Assembly (NCBI GenBank): GCA_038213615.1
Contig: JBBQSV010000014.1
Span: 1-21,123, forward strand
Direction of reading: 5' to 3'
DNA: 21,123 nt
From: JBBQSV01 sp038213615
GTDB lineage: Bacteria; Patescibacteriota; Saccharimonadia; Saccharimonadales; OMJO01
Made by a program: the position numbers and the translations under genes
Notes under the pieces: model-generated
Seen by the model: the letters and a program-made list of their open reading frames with translations, nothing else
Databases searched by the model: none
What the model was told of the DNA's origin: nothing
Shown here: piece after piece, positions 4,978 through 11,133 of the stretch
How the letters are laid out: every line of letters begins with the position of its first letter
Position numbering within the stretch: position 1 is the stretch's first letter

Positions 4978-6570
4978 TTTCTTTTTGTTACCCTCTGTGA
5001 CGACGGCCTTATCCGTTAGGTCGAACTTGCCCAGGTACCGGCCGAATATGAGCCGCGTCTGGGAATTTATGGCAGCAAAGGAGCTGAACGCGATAGTAGT
5101 GAACGGTAGATATACCCACTGAATGACCATAAAAAACGACCGGTGTGCCTTGTAGCGTTTGGGCTTGGGTGGCAAGGTCTTCCAGCTAAAGAACAGGGTC
5201 ACAAATATCCCAGCCAAAGCAACAGTCTGTATGCGGCTAACAATCACCGGTAACTGATTAGCTGCAAAGCTGTTGGGGTTTAGCAATATCGGCACAAATG
5301 CCGAAAAAGCCAAGATCAGGGGTGCCACCGCCCAGGTAACATGACCCTCTAGTAGTCGTAAAAACTTGAATAACAGATCCCGCTTGGGCACCTTGTTTTT
5401 ACTAAAGAAGCCTTTTTCTGCCACAAAGGCCACGTCTGATGCGCCCCAGGCCCAACGGCGAATCTGTATAAACTGAGCTTTGAGGGTCTTTAGGTAGTTG
5501 GTTGACAGTACGGCATCTTGATAGATGGGCAAAAATACTGGGTAGACCTGGTGCTTGCCCTCGAAACGGAAGTAGGTTCGCCAGAACTGATGGCCGTCTT
5601 CTACCACCGTGCGTACGCTCCAAAAGTCAGTATCTATCAGTGCATCCATGGTCTGGGCATGAGCCGAAAAATTGCGCAACATGTGAGTGCGCAAACCCTG
5701 TATGGTCATCCAAAACGAGTTACCGGTGGCAATGACCCGCATGGGGGCCGGGGCGTCCCAGATATTGTTGGTGTACATCGGTATAGGCTGGTAAGAAACG
5801 TACTTGGGCTCCTCTGTTAGGCAGTACAGATAACTGACCGAGCTAAAGTAGTACGGGTGTGGGCGGTTATCAGAGTCCAGAGTAGTCACTATCACCTTGG
5901 CTGGATCAATTTTTTGCTCAGCCAAATATTTTTGTAAATTACGTCCAGCGGCGGTGATGTTACCGCCCTTGCCAATGATCTCGCCCGGCTGGTCAATGTG
6001 TTTGTTGGCTACAGCGTACTTAAACTTGCCTTTGTAGTCCTGGATTAACTGCTCTGCCCTAGCCTGTACCTCTGGGCCACCACGCTGTTCGTAGGCAATC
6101 ATCAAAATCATCTTTTGGGTGTCGTAGTGCGAATCGATGACAGCCTGGATAGTTGGCTCTAACACCTCTCGGCTTTCGTTCCAGGTTGCAATAATTACAG
6201 CATGTATGACGTCCCCCGACTTCACCACTCCCTGCCTGGTGGCCAAACGCGCCACATTGGTGGCGTGCCACTTGGGAGCTGCTGCCTGGGCTTGCTGATT
6301 GTCTAAATCCCGTAACATGTCGTTCCAGGGTAACTTCTGATGCAGAGTGAGGTATCTGTAGCCTTGGACTGCCCTGACATCTAGGGCCAGTGCTTTAACA
6401 AACCAGATCAACAGATAGTCAATAACAAAGATCACTGCCAACAAAGGGTTAATTAGGGTCAGGATAAACGGCAGTGCCAAGATAGACCAACTGAGTAGCC
6501 CCGGTAGCATCTCAAAAAACCGGTACCGTCTGTTGCGATCCGGTACCAGAGGTATCTCTATGTCTGTCAT
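4972..6570 (-). CDS. Membrane GT2 family glycosyltransferase (cellulose-synthase-like)
   Basis: A 532-residue membrane glycosyltransferase, probably acting on nucleotide-sugars at the cytoplasmic face and building or exporting a polysaccharide. Two membrane segments lie at about 23-60, followed by a cytoplasmic GT2 domain with VIIATWNE (125-132), the metal-binding D-x-D in TTLDSDNRPHP (D232, D234), the general-base ED in VVEDGHQFWR (E324, D325) and the acceptor-side QIRRW (369-373, the QxxRW motif of processive enzymes). Three or four membrane segments follow from about 395 to 505. This layout matches cellulose/hyaluronan synthase-like enzymes, but there is no PilZ domain and the product cannot be predicted. 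It begins 2 bp after the stop of a small membrane protein, so the two are surely co-translated and may form a complex. Confidence 0.85.
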   Translation of the reverse strand: MTDIEIPLVPDRNRRYRFFEMLPGLLSWSILALPFILTLINPLLAVIFVIDYLLIWFVKALALDVRAVQGYRYLTLHQKLPWNDMLRDLDNQQAQAAAPKWHATNVARLATRQGVVKSGDVIHAVIIATWNESREVLEPTIQAVIDSHYDTQKMILMIAYEQRGGPEVQARAEQLIQDYKGKFKYAVANKHIDQPGEIIGKGGNITAAGRNLQKYLAEQKIDPAKVIVTTLDSDNRPHPYYFSSVSYLYCLTEEPKYVSYQPIPMYTNNIWDAPAPMRVIATGNSFWMTIQGLRTHMLRNFSAHAQTMDALIDTDFWSVRTVVEDGHQFWRTYFRFEGKHQVYPVFLPIYQDAVLSTNYLKTLKAQFIQIRRWAWGASDVAFVAEKGFFSKNKVPKRDLLFKFLRLLEGHVTWAVAPLILAFSAFVPILLNPNSFAANQLPVIVSRIQTVALAGIFVTLFFSWKTLPPKPKRYKAHRSFFMVIQWVYLPFTTIAFSSFAAINSQTRLIFGRYLGKFDLTDKAVVTEGNKKKL

Positions 6571-6572
6571 AG

Positions 6573-6929
6573 CTAACGCACAATCAGTAAGGAGTTGCTG
6601 ACTACCAGGGCCAGGATGATCAACAGTAGTGTCATGGCCAGAATAGCCAACGAGAAGTGGCGGCGTATACCGTAAACCTTGATGGATAGCAGAATGTTAA
6701 AGGCCAGCTGGAAAAAGGCAAAGAATATAAACGCCAGTATGCCCAGGCTGTTGCCGTGTTTGAACACATTGGCTTTATTTGTAGGTCGGTAACTAACTAC
6801 ATAAACAATAGATTTATCAGCATTCAGGCGCAGCAGTACCCAGATACTGACCACCACCGCAAAGAAAGCATCGGCTGTCAGCAAAAGTAGCACCAAGCGA
6901 TCATGAAAATACTTTTTGGGGACTGTCAT
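6573..6929 (-). CDS. Small membrane protein partnered with the GT2 enzyme
   Basis: This protein of 118 residues has three hydrophobic helices, about 11-33 (LVLLLLTADAFFAVVVSIWV), 61-84 and 91-115, with a short extracytoplasmic loop (ADKSIVYVVSYRPTNKANVF) between the first two. I do not recognise a named family. The 2-bp gap to the glycosyltransferase points to a helper or stabilising subunit, which is an inference from context. The start ATG at 6929 has only a weak AGGT upstream. A perfect TATAAT ends 11 nt before it, so the transcript leader is about 4 nt. It lies just after tRNA-Gly and could also receive read-through from that tRNA unit. Confidence 0.7.
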   Translation of the reverse strand: MTVPKKYFHDRLVLLLLTADAFFAVVVSIWVLLRLNADKSIVYVVSYRPTNKANVFKHGNSLGILAFIFFAFFQLAFNILLSIKVYGIRRHFSLAILAMTLLLIILALVVSNSLLIVR

Positions 6930-6940
6930 AAATTTACCTA

Positions 6941-6946
6941 ATTATA
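6941..6946 (-). promoter_or_regulatory. Consensus -10 for the small membrane protein / GT2 unit
   Basis: TATAAT on the minus strand, 11 nt before the ATG at 6929. No -35 is recognisable, and the -35 position falls in the 3' end of tRNA-Gly. Confidence 0.55.
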
Positions 6947-6957
6947 CCCTATCTGTG

Positions 6958-7032
6958 TGGTGCGGGTAGAGAGAATCGAACTCTCGTTTCGACCTTGGGA
7001 AGGTCGCATATTAACCACTATACGATACCCGC
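6958..7032 (-). tRNA. tRNA-Gly (anticodon CCC)
   Basis: A 75-nt gene. Acceptor arms GCGGGTA/TACCCGC, anticodon stem CGACC/GGTCG with loop TTCCCAA, giving anticodon CCC for Gly. T arm GAGAG-TTCGATT-CTCTC. Discriminator A and CCA (6958-6960) are encoded. Only 1 nt separates it from the upstream tRNA-Thr. Confidence 0.96.
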
Positions 7033-7033
7033 A

Positions 7034-7109
7034 TGGAGCCGTCGACCAGAATCGAACTGGTGACCTACTCTTTACGAAAGAGTCGCTCTACCAACTGAGC
7101 TACGACGGC
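7034..7109 (-). tRNA. tRNA-Thr (anticodon CGT)
   Basis: A 76-nt gene. Acceptor GCCGTCG/CGACGGC, anticodon stem ACTCT/AGAGT with loop TTCGTAA, giving anticodon CGT for Thr (ACG codons). T arm ACCAG-TTCGATT-CTGGT. Discriminator T and CCA are encoded. It is first in a dicistronic tRNA transcript with tRNA-Gly. Confidence 0.96.
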
Positions 7110-7123
7110 ACGTATCAGGGGTA

Positions 7124-7132
7124 ATTATAGCA
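7124..7132 (-). promoter_or_regulatory. Extended consensus -10 for the tRNA-Thr/tRNA-Gly unit
   Basis: TGC-TATAAT on the minus strand (TATAAT 7124-7129), 14 nt before the tRNA-Thr 5' end. It lies in the short gap after yvcK. No good -35 was seen. Confidence 0.6.
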
Positions 7133-7145
7133 AGACTTTAGGCAA

Positions 7146-8153
7146 TTACTGATTAAAGTGAACCCGCATCAGTTGCCGACCCACTTCTTGGGCGTTATGG
7201 CGTATAAGCGTTCGTTTGATAGCTTTGTCATTAGTGTCCTGGGTGGTGATATCGCTGGCTACTAGATCAGCCCCGATTAGTTTAGCCTTTATATCTTTGA
7301 ATCGGCCCGCATCATTGCCTACCGGGAACTCTCCGTCTGCTGCATACTTTTGTAACAACGCCCGGCTGGGAGATTTATCATTGAACAAAATGAAATCTAG
7401 CTGATTATTACCTACGTAGCGCTCAATGGCCTTGGCATAATCTACTACGTGCCAGCCGTCTGTTTGGCCAGGTTTAGTAACTAGGTTGCTGATCATTATT
7501 TTTGTAGCCCTGGACTTAGCAAAAGCCTGCTTCATACCGTCGACAGCCAGGGCTGGCAGCAATGATCCGTACAAATTACCGGGGGCAATTATCAGTAGGT
7601 CAGCTTGTAAAATCGCCACCTTGGCCACAGGATTCAGGCCAGCTTTTGGTTTGAGCTCTAGCCATGCATCTTTGTGAGTTATTTGGGTGTGGGCGATTGC
7701 ATGTTCGCCCTCCATAACTTTGTCGCCATCGTGCAGCACCAGAACATGATTGGTCAGGGTAACCGGCACCACCTGGCCAGTAACCTGTAGCAGATTGCTG
7801 GCCACGCGCAGGGCAGATTCAAATTCTCCATAATGGTTCTCTAGTCCGGCGATTATGATATTGCCCAACGAATGCCCGGCCAGTGAACCCTGGCCACCAA
7901 AGCGAATACTAAATAGATCCCTGACCTCTTGCAGATTACTCAGCGCTACCAAACATTGCCGAATATCGCCCGGCGGCAAAACCCCCAGTTCGTCCCTAAG
8001 CGTGCCCGTAGAGCCCCCATCATCACTCATGTTTACAATAGCTGTGACATTGGGTGTCAGGTGTTTTAACTCCTGTAGCAACGTAAAGCTACCAGTACCA
8101 CCCCCGATAACTACGATTCTAGGTGAGGTTGGTCTTTTTGTTGGCTTTGTCAT
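7146..8153 (-). CDS. yvcK: YvcK/CofD-like gluconeogenesis and cell-shape factor
   Basis: The protein has 335 residues, the usual length of the YvcK (GlmR) family, which binds nucleotide-sugars and supports peptidoglycan precursor synthesis and cell shape; its fold is shared with the F420 enzyme CofD. It shows the glycine-rich VVIGGGTGSFTLLQEL at 14-29, NMSDDGGSTGTLRDELG at about 41-57, PPGDIRQCLVALS, GHSLGNIIIAGL and APGNLYGSLLPALAV, all family signatures. In Bacillus yvcK sits with rapZ (yvcJ) and whiA (yvcL); neither is a neighbour here. There is no Shine-Dalgarno, and the ATG at 8153 follows an extended -10 by 6 nt, so the mRNA is probably leaderless. tRNA-Asp is divergent on the other side. 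Confidence 0.93.
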   Translation of the reverse strand: MTKPTKRPTSPRIVVIGGGTGSFTLLQELKHLTPNVTAIVNMSDDGGSTGTLRDELGVLPPGDIRQCLVALSNLQEVRDLFSIRFGGQGSLAGHSLGNIIIAGLENHYGEFESALRVASNLLQVTGQVVPVTLTNHVLVLHDGDKVMEGEHAIAHTQITHKDAWLELKPKAGLNPVAKVAILQADLLIIAPGNLYGSLLPALAVDGMKQAFAKSRATKIMISNLVTKPGQTDGWHVVDYAKAIERYVGNNQLDFILFNDKSPSRALLQKYAADGEFPVGNDAGRFKDIKAKLIGADLVASDITTQDTNDKAIKRTLIRHNAQEVGRQLMRVHFNQ

Positions 8154-8159
8154 GAATTA

Positions 8160-8168
8160 AATATACCA
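8160..8168 (-). promoter_or_regulatory. Extended -10 of yvcK, leaderless configuration
   Basis: TGG-TATATT on the minus strand (TATATT 8160-8165), 6 nt before the ATG at 8153. No -35 and no Shine-Dalgarno. Confidence 0.55.
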
Positions 8169-8194
8169 GACCGCCAGCGTACGTTTATCTAACG

Positions 8195-8223
8195 TTGATT
8201 TTTACCCCTGTAACTGATATGAT
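8195..8223 (+). promoter_or_regulatory. Promoter of tRNA-Asp
   Basis: TTGATT (8195-8200), exactly 17 nt spacer, TATGAT (8218-8223). The start would be about 10 nt before the tRNA. Confidence 0.65.
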
Positions 8224-8240
8224 CCATGGTGTCAAAACGC

Positions 8241-8316
8241 GGGCTCGTAGTGAAGTGGTTATCACGCCTCCCTGTCACGGAGGAGATCGCCGGTTCAAAT
8301 CCGGTCGAGCCCGCCA
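8241..8316 (+). tRNA. tRNA-Asp (anticodon GTC)
   Basis: A 76-nt gene. Acceptor GGGCTCG/CGAGCCC, anticodon stem CCTCC/GGAGG with loop CTGTCAC, giving anticodon GTC for Asp. T arm GCCGG-TTCAAAT-CCGGT. Discriminator G and CCA are encoded. No terminator is evident before the MazG-like remnant. Confidence 0.97.
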
Positions 8317-8331
8317 TTTTGTGACAACACG

Positions 8332-8337
8332 TATAAT
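8332..8337 (+). promoter_or_regulatory. Consensus -10 of the MazG-like pseudogene
   Basis: Perfect TATAAT, 7 nt before the ATG at 8345, the same leaderless layout as yvcK and others. No -35. Confidence 0.5.
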
Positions 8338-8344
8338 GTCACGC

Positions 8345-8653
8345 ATGGATATGGATGAATTTCAGCAAGCGCCCTAAAGTCGGTGGCTATCACCGATAAA
8401 AATGTGGCTGCCCTGGCCCACCGGACTCTTGGCTTAACAGGCGAAGCTGGTGTGGTGGCTAATCAGGTAGAAAGTTATCCGTGACAAGGGCGGTAAAGCC
8501 GACGTAGAGGATTTAGAGGTGCTTAAAAAACGGCTGGGCGATGTAATGTACTACGTTGCCGTACTGGGTGATTACTTTGACCTGAAGTTATCAGATGTTG
8601 CCAAGCAAAACATGGGCCAATCGAGCAAGTTCAAAAAGAGTCGAAAAACCTAG
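8345..8653 (+). pseudogene. MazG-family NTP pyrophosphohydrolase, frameshifted
   Basis: Three pieces in shifting frames reconstruct one ~100-residue MazG-like protein. The first is MDMDEFQQA from ATG 8345, with a stop at 8375. The second, one base out of frame from 8374, reads LKSVAITDKNVAALAHRTLG then LTGEAGVVANQV and ends at a TGA at 8482. The third, from 8471 and back in the first frame, reads KVIRDKGGKADVEDLEVL then KKRLGDVMYYVAVLGDYF, running to TAG 8651-8653. The shifts fit a 1-base loss near 8373 and a 2-base loss near 8470. MazG enzymes hydrolyse aberrant NTPs using an E-x-x-E...E-x-x-D metal site. Here the GEAGE type motif reads GEAGV and the ELGD motif reads RLGD, so metal ligands are lost too. 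Its stop shares CTAG with the convergent SurA-like gene. Assembly error could explain a frameshift but not the lost acidic residues. Confidence 0.85.
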
Positions 8654-9717
8654 ACCCGTATGTAAGCACGGGACTTTTTGGTAGCCTTGAGGCTATTTAT
8701 ATAAGTATCGATCCGCTGGAAATCGAACTGGATATGGGCGGCACGTAATTTGCTGCCGTTAACATCTACAACCTTGAATATATCTAGGCTACGGCCGGTG
8801 TTCACGATTTGTGAATGCTGACCTTTTTTGAGTGAGAATAGGCTGTTGATAGCCTGCACCGTGATACTTCGAATTGTCTTGTCGACAGGATAGCTGTATT
8901 CACCGCCAGCCGATTTGGTGGTCGTATCATCCGAGTAGCGCTTGGCTACCTTTTCGAATTTTTGACCACTATTCAGAGCGTCTAGGGCAGCTTGAGCGCG
9001 GGCTTGCGTAGTGGTGTCTAGAGTAGCCACCACTTTTTGGGCTAGGAGTTCTGATGTCAGCTCGCGCCGGAAGTCAGCCAAAGACCAACCCCAGTAATCT
9101 TTTAGCACGTCCTCGAACACTTTGTTGCTACTGCCCAGGCGATTTTGCTGGCGGGCTACGTCTATTTGCTGCTGGACTTCTTTGTCACTAACCGACACGT
9201 GATATTTGGCAGCTAACTCTTTGACATAAGCATCGTTTATAACTTTATCCAGCGCCTGTTTTTTGAACTGGGCCAGCTGTTCTTTGCTGTTGGTGTCGTT
9301 AAAGTCTAGCTTTAGTTGAGTCCGATAGTAGTGTTCGTAGTGGCGCAGTTCGAACAAGTAATTCTCGTACGATACGAATTTGCTGCCCACCTTGGCAACT
9401 GGGAATGGGATAACCTGTGTCACCCGGTATAAGAATGTAGAATCCGACTTTAGCTTATACAGTGCCAAAGTAAAGTAGCTAAAAAAGCCTATCACGGCGG
9501 CTATGAATAAGGCCGTAGAGATAGTGACAATTTTATGTTTGGAATGCTGCAAGGGGTAGATGTACTTGCGGGCACCACCGATGACTTCTTCGCGGTGTTC
9601 GGCCAGAGTCTCATTGGTAATTTTTGGCAATTCACCAGCCGCCACGGCCTGGGACTGCTCGGCAGCAGCCTTGCGACGTTTAAGTACCATTGGTAGTTTG
9701 GGTAATCGTTTTTTCAT
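8650..9717 (-). CDS. Membrane-anchored SurA/PpiC-type peptidyl-prolyl isomerase
   Basis: A 355-residue protein, probably a foldase or chaperone for exported proteins. A basic cytoplasmic N-terminus (MKKRLPKLPMVLKRRK) of about 60 residues precedes one membrane helix (~62-86). Next comes an extracytoplasmic SurA_N-like helical chaperone region (~100-220, with FKKQALDKVINDAYVKELA) and a parvulin-like PpiC rotamase domain (~245-330, FEKVAKRYSDDTTTKSAGGE and the FSLKKGQHSQIV strand-turn). The SDD..T..GG pattern is typical of parvulins. Its ATG overlaps the stop of the PH-domain gene as ATGA (9714-9717), so the two are translated together. In CPR bacteria, which lack an outer membrane, it would work like PrsA at the outer face of the membrane. 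The end converges with the MazG-like remnant. Confidence 0.8.
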   Translation of the reverse strand: MKKRLPKLPMVLKRRKAAAEQSQAVAAGELPKITNETLAEHREEVIGGARKYIYPLQHSKHKIVTISTALFIAAVIGFFSYFTLALYKLKSDSTFLYRVTQVIPFPVAKVGSKFVSYENYLFELRHYEHYYRTQLKLDFNDTNSKEQLAQFKKQALDKVINDAYVKELAAKYHVSVSDKEVQQQIDVARQQNRLGSSNKVFEDVLKDYWGWSLADFRRELTSELLAQKVVATLDTTTQARAQAALDALNSGQKFEKVAKRYSDDTTTKSAGGEYSYPVDKTIRSITVQAINSLFSLKKGQHSQIVNTGRSLDIFKVVDVNGSKLRAAHIQFDFQRIDTYINSLKATKKSRAYIRV

Positions 9718-10301
9718 GAGTCAGAAGAATTAGCATTGGCACCTGCATATGGGCTAGAAACATCTCCGTACTCCCGTAAAACTGCCAATAAACGTTTCTG
9801 AATCTTGGCCGGATGATGCACCTCGTGAACAACTAAATCCCCCATGTAGGTTTGCATCATTATTGTACCAAAACCCAGCATGGTTTGCTGCAAACCGGCT
9901 ACCTCGTAGTTAACCATTTGTATCTGACTGAGCCCGATGTCTACTAGGCTACGATGGAACAGCCCCTTTTGAGTGATTTGGATAAACCGTTGGTCGGTAA
10001 CTATAAACACGCTATAAAACCAGCCAATCCAAGACGGCAACATGATGATGGCCGCTAGCAAAAAACTAAGCAGCACACTGACAAAAAAGAATTTGATGGA
10101 TGGAATCTTTTCTGGATGATGGGAATAAACAACTGTTAATAGCATGGTGTAGAGTGGGCCAACTAACATGCCAAACGAGGCAAATATCAGACCCTTGCGC
10201 ATCACCACGGGGTGTTTTCGAAACACAAACAGTACGTCTTCGTCGTCTAACTGATCGGCAAAATATTTATGCCCAGAGGCGGATTTTTTTGTCTTGGCCA
10301 T
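9714..10301 (-). CDS. Bacterial PH-domain (YdbS-like) membrane protein
   Basis: This protein has 195 residues. Two hydrophobic helices (about 36-60 and 70-100, including LIFASFGMLVGPLYTMLL and FFFVSVLLSFLLAAIIMLP) are followed by a bPH2-type domain (FIVTDQRFIQITQKGLFHRS at 99-118, then LSQIQMVNYEVAGLQQTMLG). The sequence TDQR-x(5)-KGLF is the characteristic bPH2/YdbS signature. Function in this family is poorly known; it is membrane-associated and often sits beside envelope genes. It is the first gene of a two-gene operon with the SurA/PpiC-like protein. There is no Shine-Dalgarno, and a consensus TATAAT lies 8 nt before the ATG, so the mRNA is probably leaderless. Confidence 0.8.
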   Translation of the reverse strand: MAKTKKSASGHKYFADQLDDEDVLFVFRKHPVVMRKGLIFASFGMLVGPLYTMLLTVVYSHHPEKIPSIKFFFVSVLLSFLLAAIIMLPSWIGWFYSVFIVTDQRFIQITQKGLFHRSLVDIGLSQIQMVNYEVAGLQQTMLGFGTIMMQTYMGDLVVHEVHHPAKIQKRLLAVLREYGDVSSPYAGANANSSDS

Positions 10302-10309
10302 AGTATAAG

Positions 10310-10315
10310 ATTATA
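10310..10315 (-). promoter_or_regulatory. Consensus -10 of the PH-domain operon, leaderless configuration
   Basis: TATAAT on the minus strand with 8 nt to the ATG at 10301. No recognisable -35. Confidence 0.55.
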
Positions 10316-10337
10316 GGTTTTAGGGGTCGGGGTCTAG

Positions 10338-10352
10338 TGCTAAGCGTTAGCA
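10338..10352 (-). terminator. Small hairpin after the tRNA-Arg cluster
   Basis: TGCTAA-CGC-TTAGCA, a 6-bp stem 4 nt after the CCA of the 3' tRNA fragment. No T-run follows, so it may be a weak or factor-dependent terminator or a processing signal. Confidence 0.3.
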
Positions 10353-10356
10353 ATAC

Positions 10357-10403
10357 TGGTATCCCCACCGCGACTCGAACGCAGATCTACTCCTTAGGAC
10401 GGA
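10357..10403 (-). pseudogene. 3' half of a second tRNA-Arg
   Basis: On the minus strand this covers the anticodon loop (GTCCTAA, anticodon CCT), variable loop, T arm (CTGCG-TTCGAGT-CGCGG) and acceptor TGGGGAT with A-CCA. It matches the intact tRNA-Arg closely up to GGACGGA and then diverges abruptly. Its acceptor strand pairs with the 5' fragment at 10508-10528 (GTCCCCA), so the two fragments are halves of one former gene. Confidence 0.8.
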
Positions 10404-10508
10404 TCCCTCACCTTTTTGGTGTCCCCGCTGCGATTCGAACGCAGATCTGCTCCTTAGGACGGAGATATTCTATCCGTTGAACTACGGGGACAGAAAAGGT
10501 GTAGGGAT
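10403..10508. repeat. Inverted repeats bracketing the intact tRNA-Arg
   Basis: ATCCCTCACCTTTT (10403-10416) and AAAAGGTGTAGGGAT (10494-10508) are complementary over 14 positions with one bulged base. They abut the intact tRNA (10417-10491) with only 2 extra nt on one side. In RNA they would form a stem carrying the tRNA in its loop. Confidence 0.7.
10417..10491 (-). tRNA. tRNA-Arg (anticodon CCT)
   Basis: A 75-nt gene. Acceptor GTCCCCG/CGGGGAC, anticodon loop GTCCTAA with anticodon CCT for Arg (AGG), T arm CTGCG-TTCGAAT-CGCAG, discriminator A and encoded CCA (10417-10419). The outermost anticodon-stem pair (T-C) is mismatched, the other four pair. It is bracketed by inverted repeats and lies inside a broken second tRNA-Arg gene. 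Confidence 0.92.
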
Positions 10509-10528
10509 ATCCATTGAACTATGGGGAC
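10508..10528 (-). pseudogene. 5' half of the second tRNA-Arg
   Basis: The minus strand reads GTCCCCATAGTTCAATGGAT, which matches the first 21 nt of the intact tRNA-Arg with two differences and breaks off in the D loop. The 3' strand of the D stem (GAAT) is missing from both fragments, so joining them would not rebuild a full tRNA. Confidence 0.75.
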
Positions 10529-10537
10529 GTACTACAG

Positions 10538-10543
10538 ATTGTA
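10538..10543 (-). promoter_or_regulatory. -10 box of the tRNA-Arg cluster
   Basis: TACAAT on the minus strand between two copies of GTAGTAC. The predicted start, about 10531, is just before the 5' half-tRNA at 10528, so this promoter probably belonged to the interrupted gene and now serves the inner one. Confidence 0.4.
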
Positions 10544-10549
10544 CTACGA

Positions 10550-11131
10550 TTAGCTGGTCCTTCTGATTTGCTTTTTGAAAGTTAAAACCTCATACGCTTT
10601 TTCCTCTATGCCATACTTTTCGTAAACTTGCATGGTGGAACAGATCATTTTGTCTTTGGGATCGAAGCCCAACTTTTTGGCCACTCCATCAACCTGAGCC
10701 CAGCTGGGCCCTTCTATCTCGACATACGGAGGAATCATAGGCCACTCATCAATCGCAACTTCCACGCCATCTAGTTCAAATAAGGTACGCCGGTTCTCTT
10801 CGTAGAATTTGGTAACCATCCCAATGGAGCGAAAGACTTCCGCCATTTTTTCAAAGTCATCTACGCTAACCTCGACTTCTTTCATGCCAGCATCATTCTG
10901 GCCTTTTTTGACGCCTTGGCGCTGTTTGAAGCTGACTGTTACTTTGTCCCCTTCGTCACGTACACGCAACCAGGAATTATTCTGGTCTAGAGGCCAGCCA
11001 GGAAAATCAAATATATAGCGCTTGAAGACCCTGGTAAATCTTTTGCTAGCCCCCAACTTGGCTAATTTAGAACGCAAACCAGAAACATCTACATCTAGAA
11101 ATTTGCATTCTATTTCTTCGAACTTGGCCAT
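10550..11131 (-). CDS. CYTH-domain protein (class IV adenylate cyclase / thiamine-triphosphatase-like)
   Basis: A 193-residue protein of the CYTH superfamily, whose members form a triphosphate tunnel barrel. The defining E-x-E-x-K is at E6-I-E8-C-K10. Further tunnel residues follow in SWLRVRDEG and KVTVSFKQR (alternating basic/acidic strands), with ENRRTLFELDGVEVAIDEWP and YVEIEGP near residues 112-140. These match class IV adenylate cyclase-like (CyaB) proteins with their EIEG strand. The substrate may be a triphosphate, ATP or thiamine-triphosphate; the sequence alone does not choose. It begins 2 bp after ndk, a nucleotide-triphosphate enzyme, so they form one operon and co-regulation of nucleotide pools is plausible. 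Confidence 0.85.
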   Translation of the reverse strand: MAKFEEIECKFLDVDVSGLRSKLAKLGASKRFTRVFKRYIFDFPGWPLDQNNSWLRVRDEGDKVTVSFKQRQGVKKGQNDAGMKEVEVSVDDFEKMAEVFRSIGMVTKFYEENRRTLFELDGVEVAIDEWPMIPPYVEIEGPSWAQVDGVAKKLGFDPKDKMICSTMQVYEKYGIEEKAYEVLTFKKQIRRTS

Positions 11132-11133
11132 GG

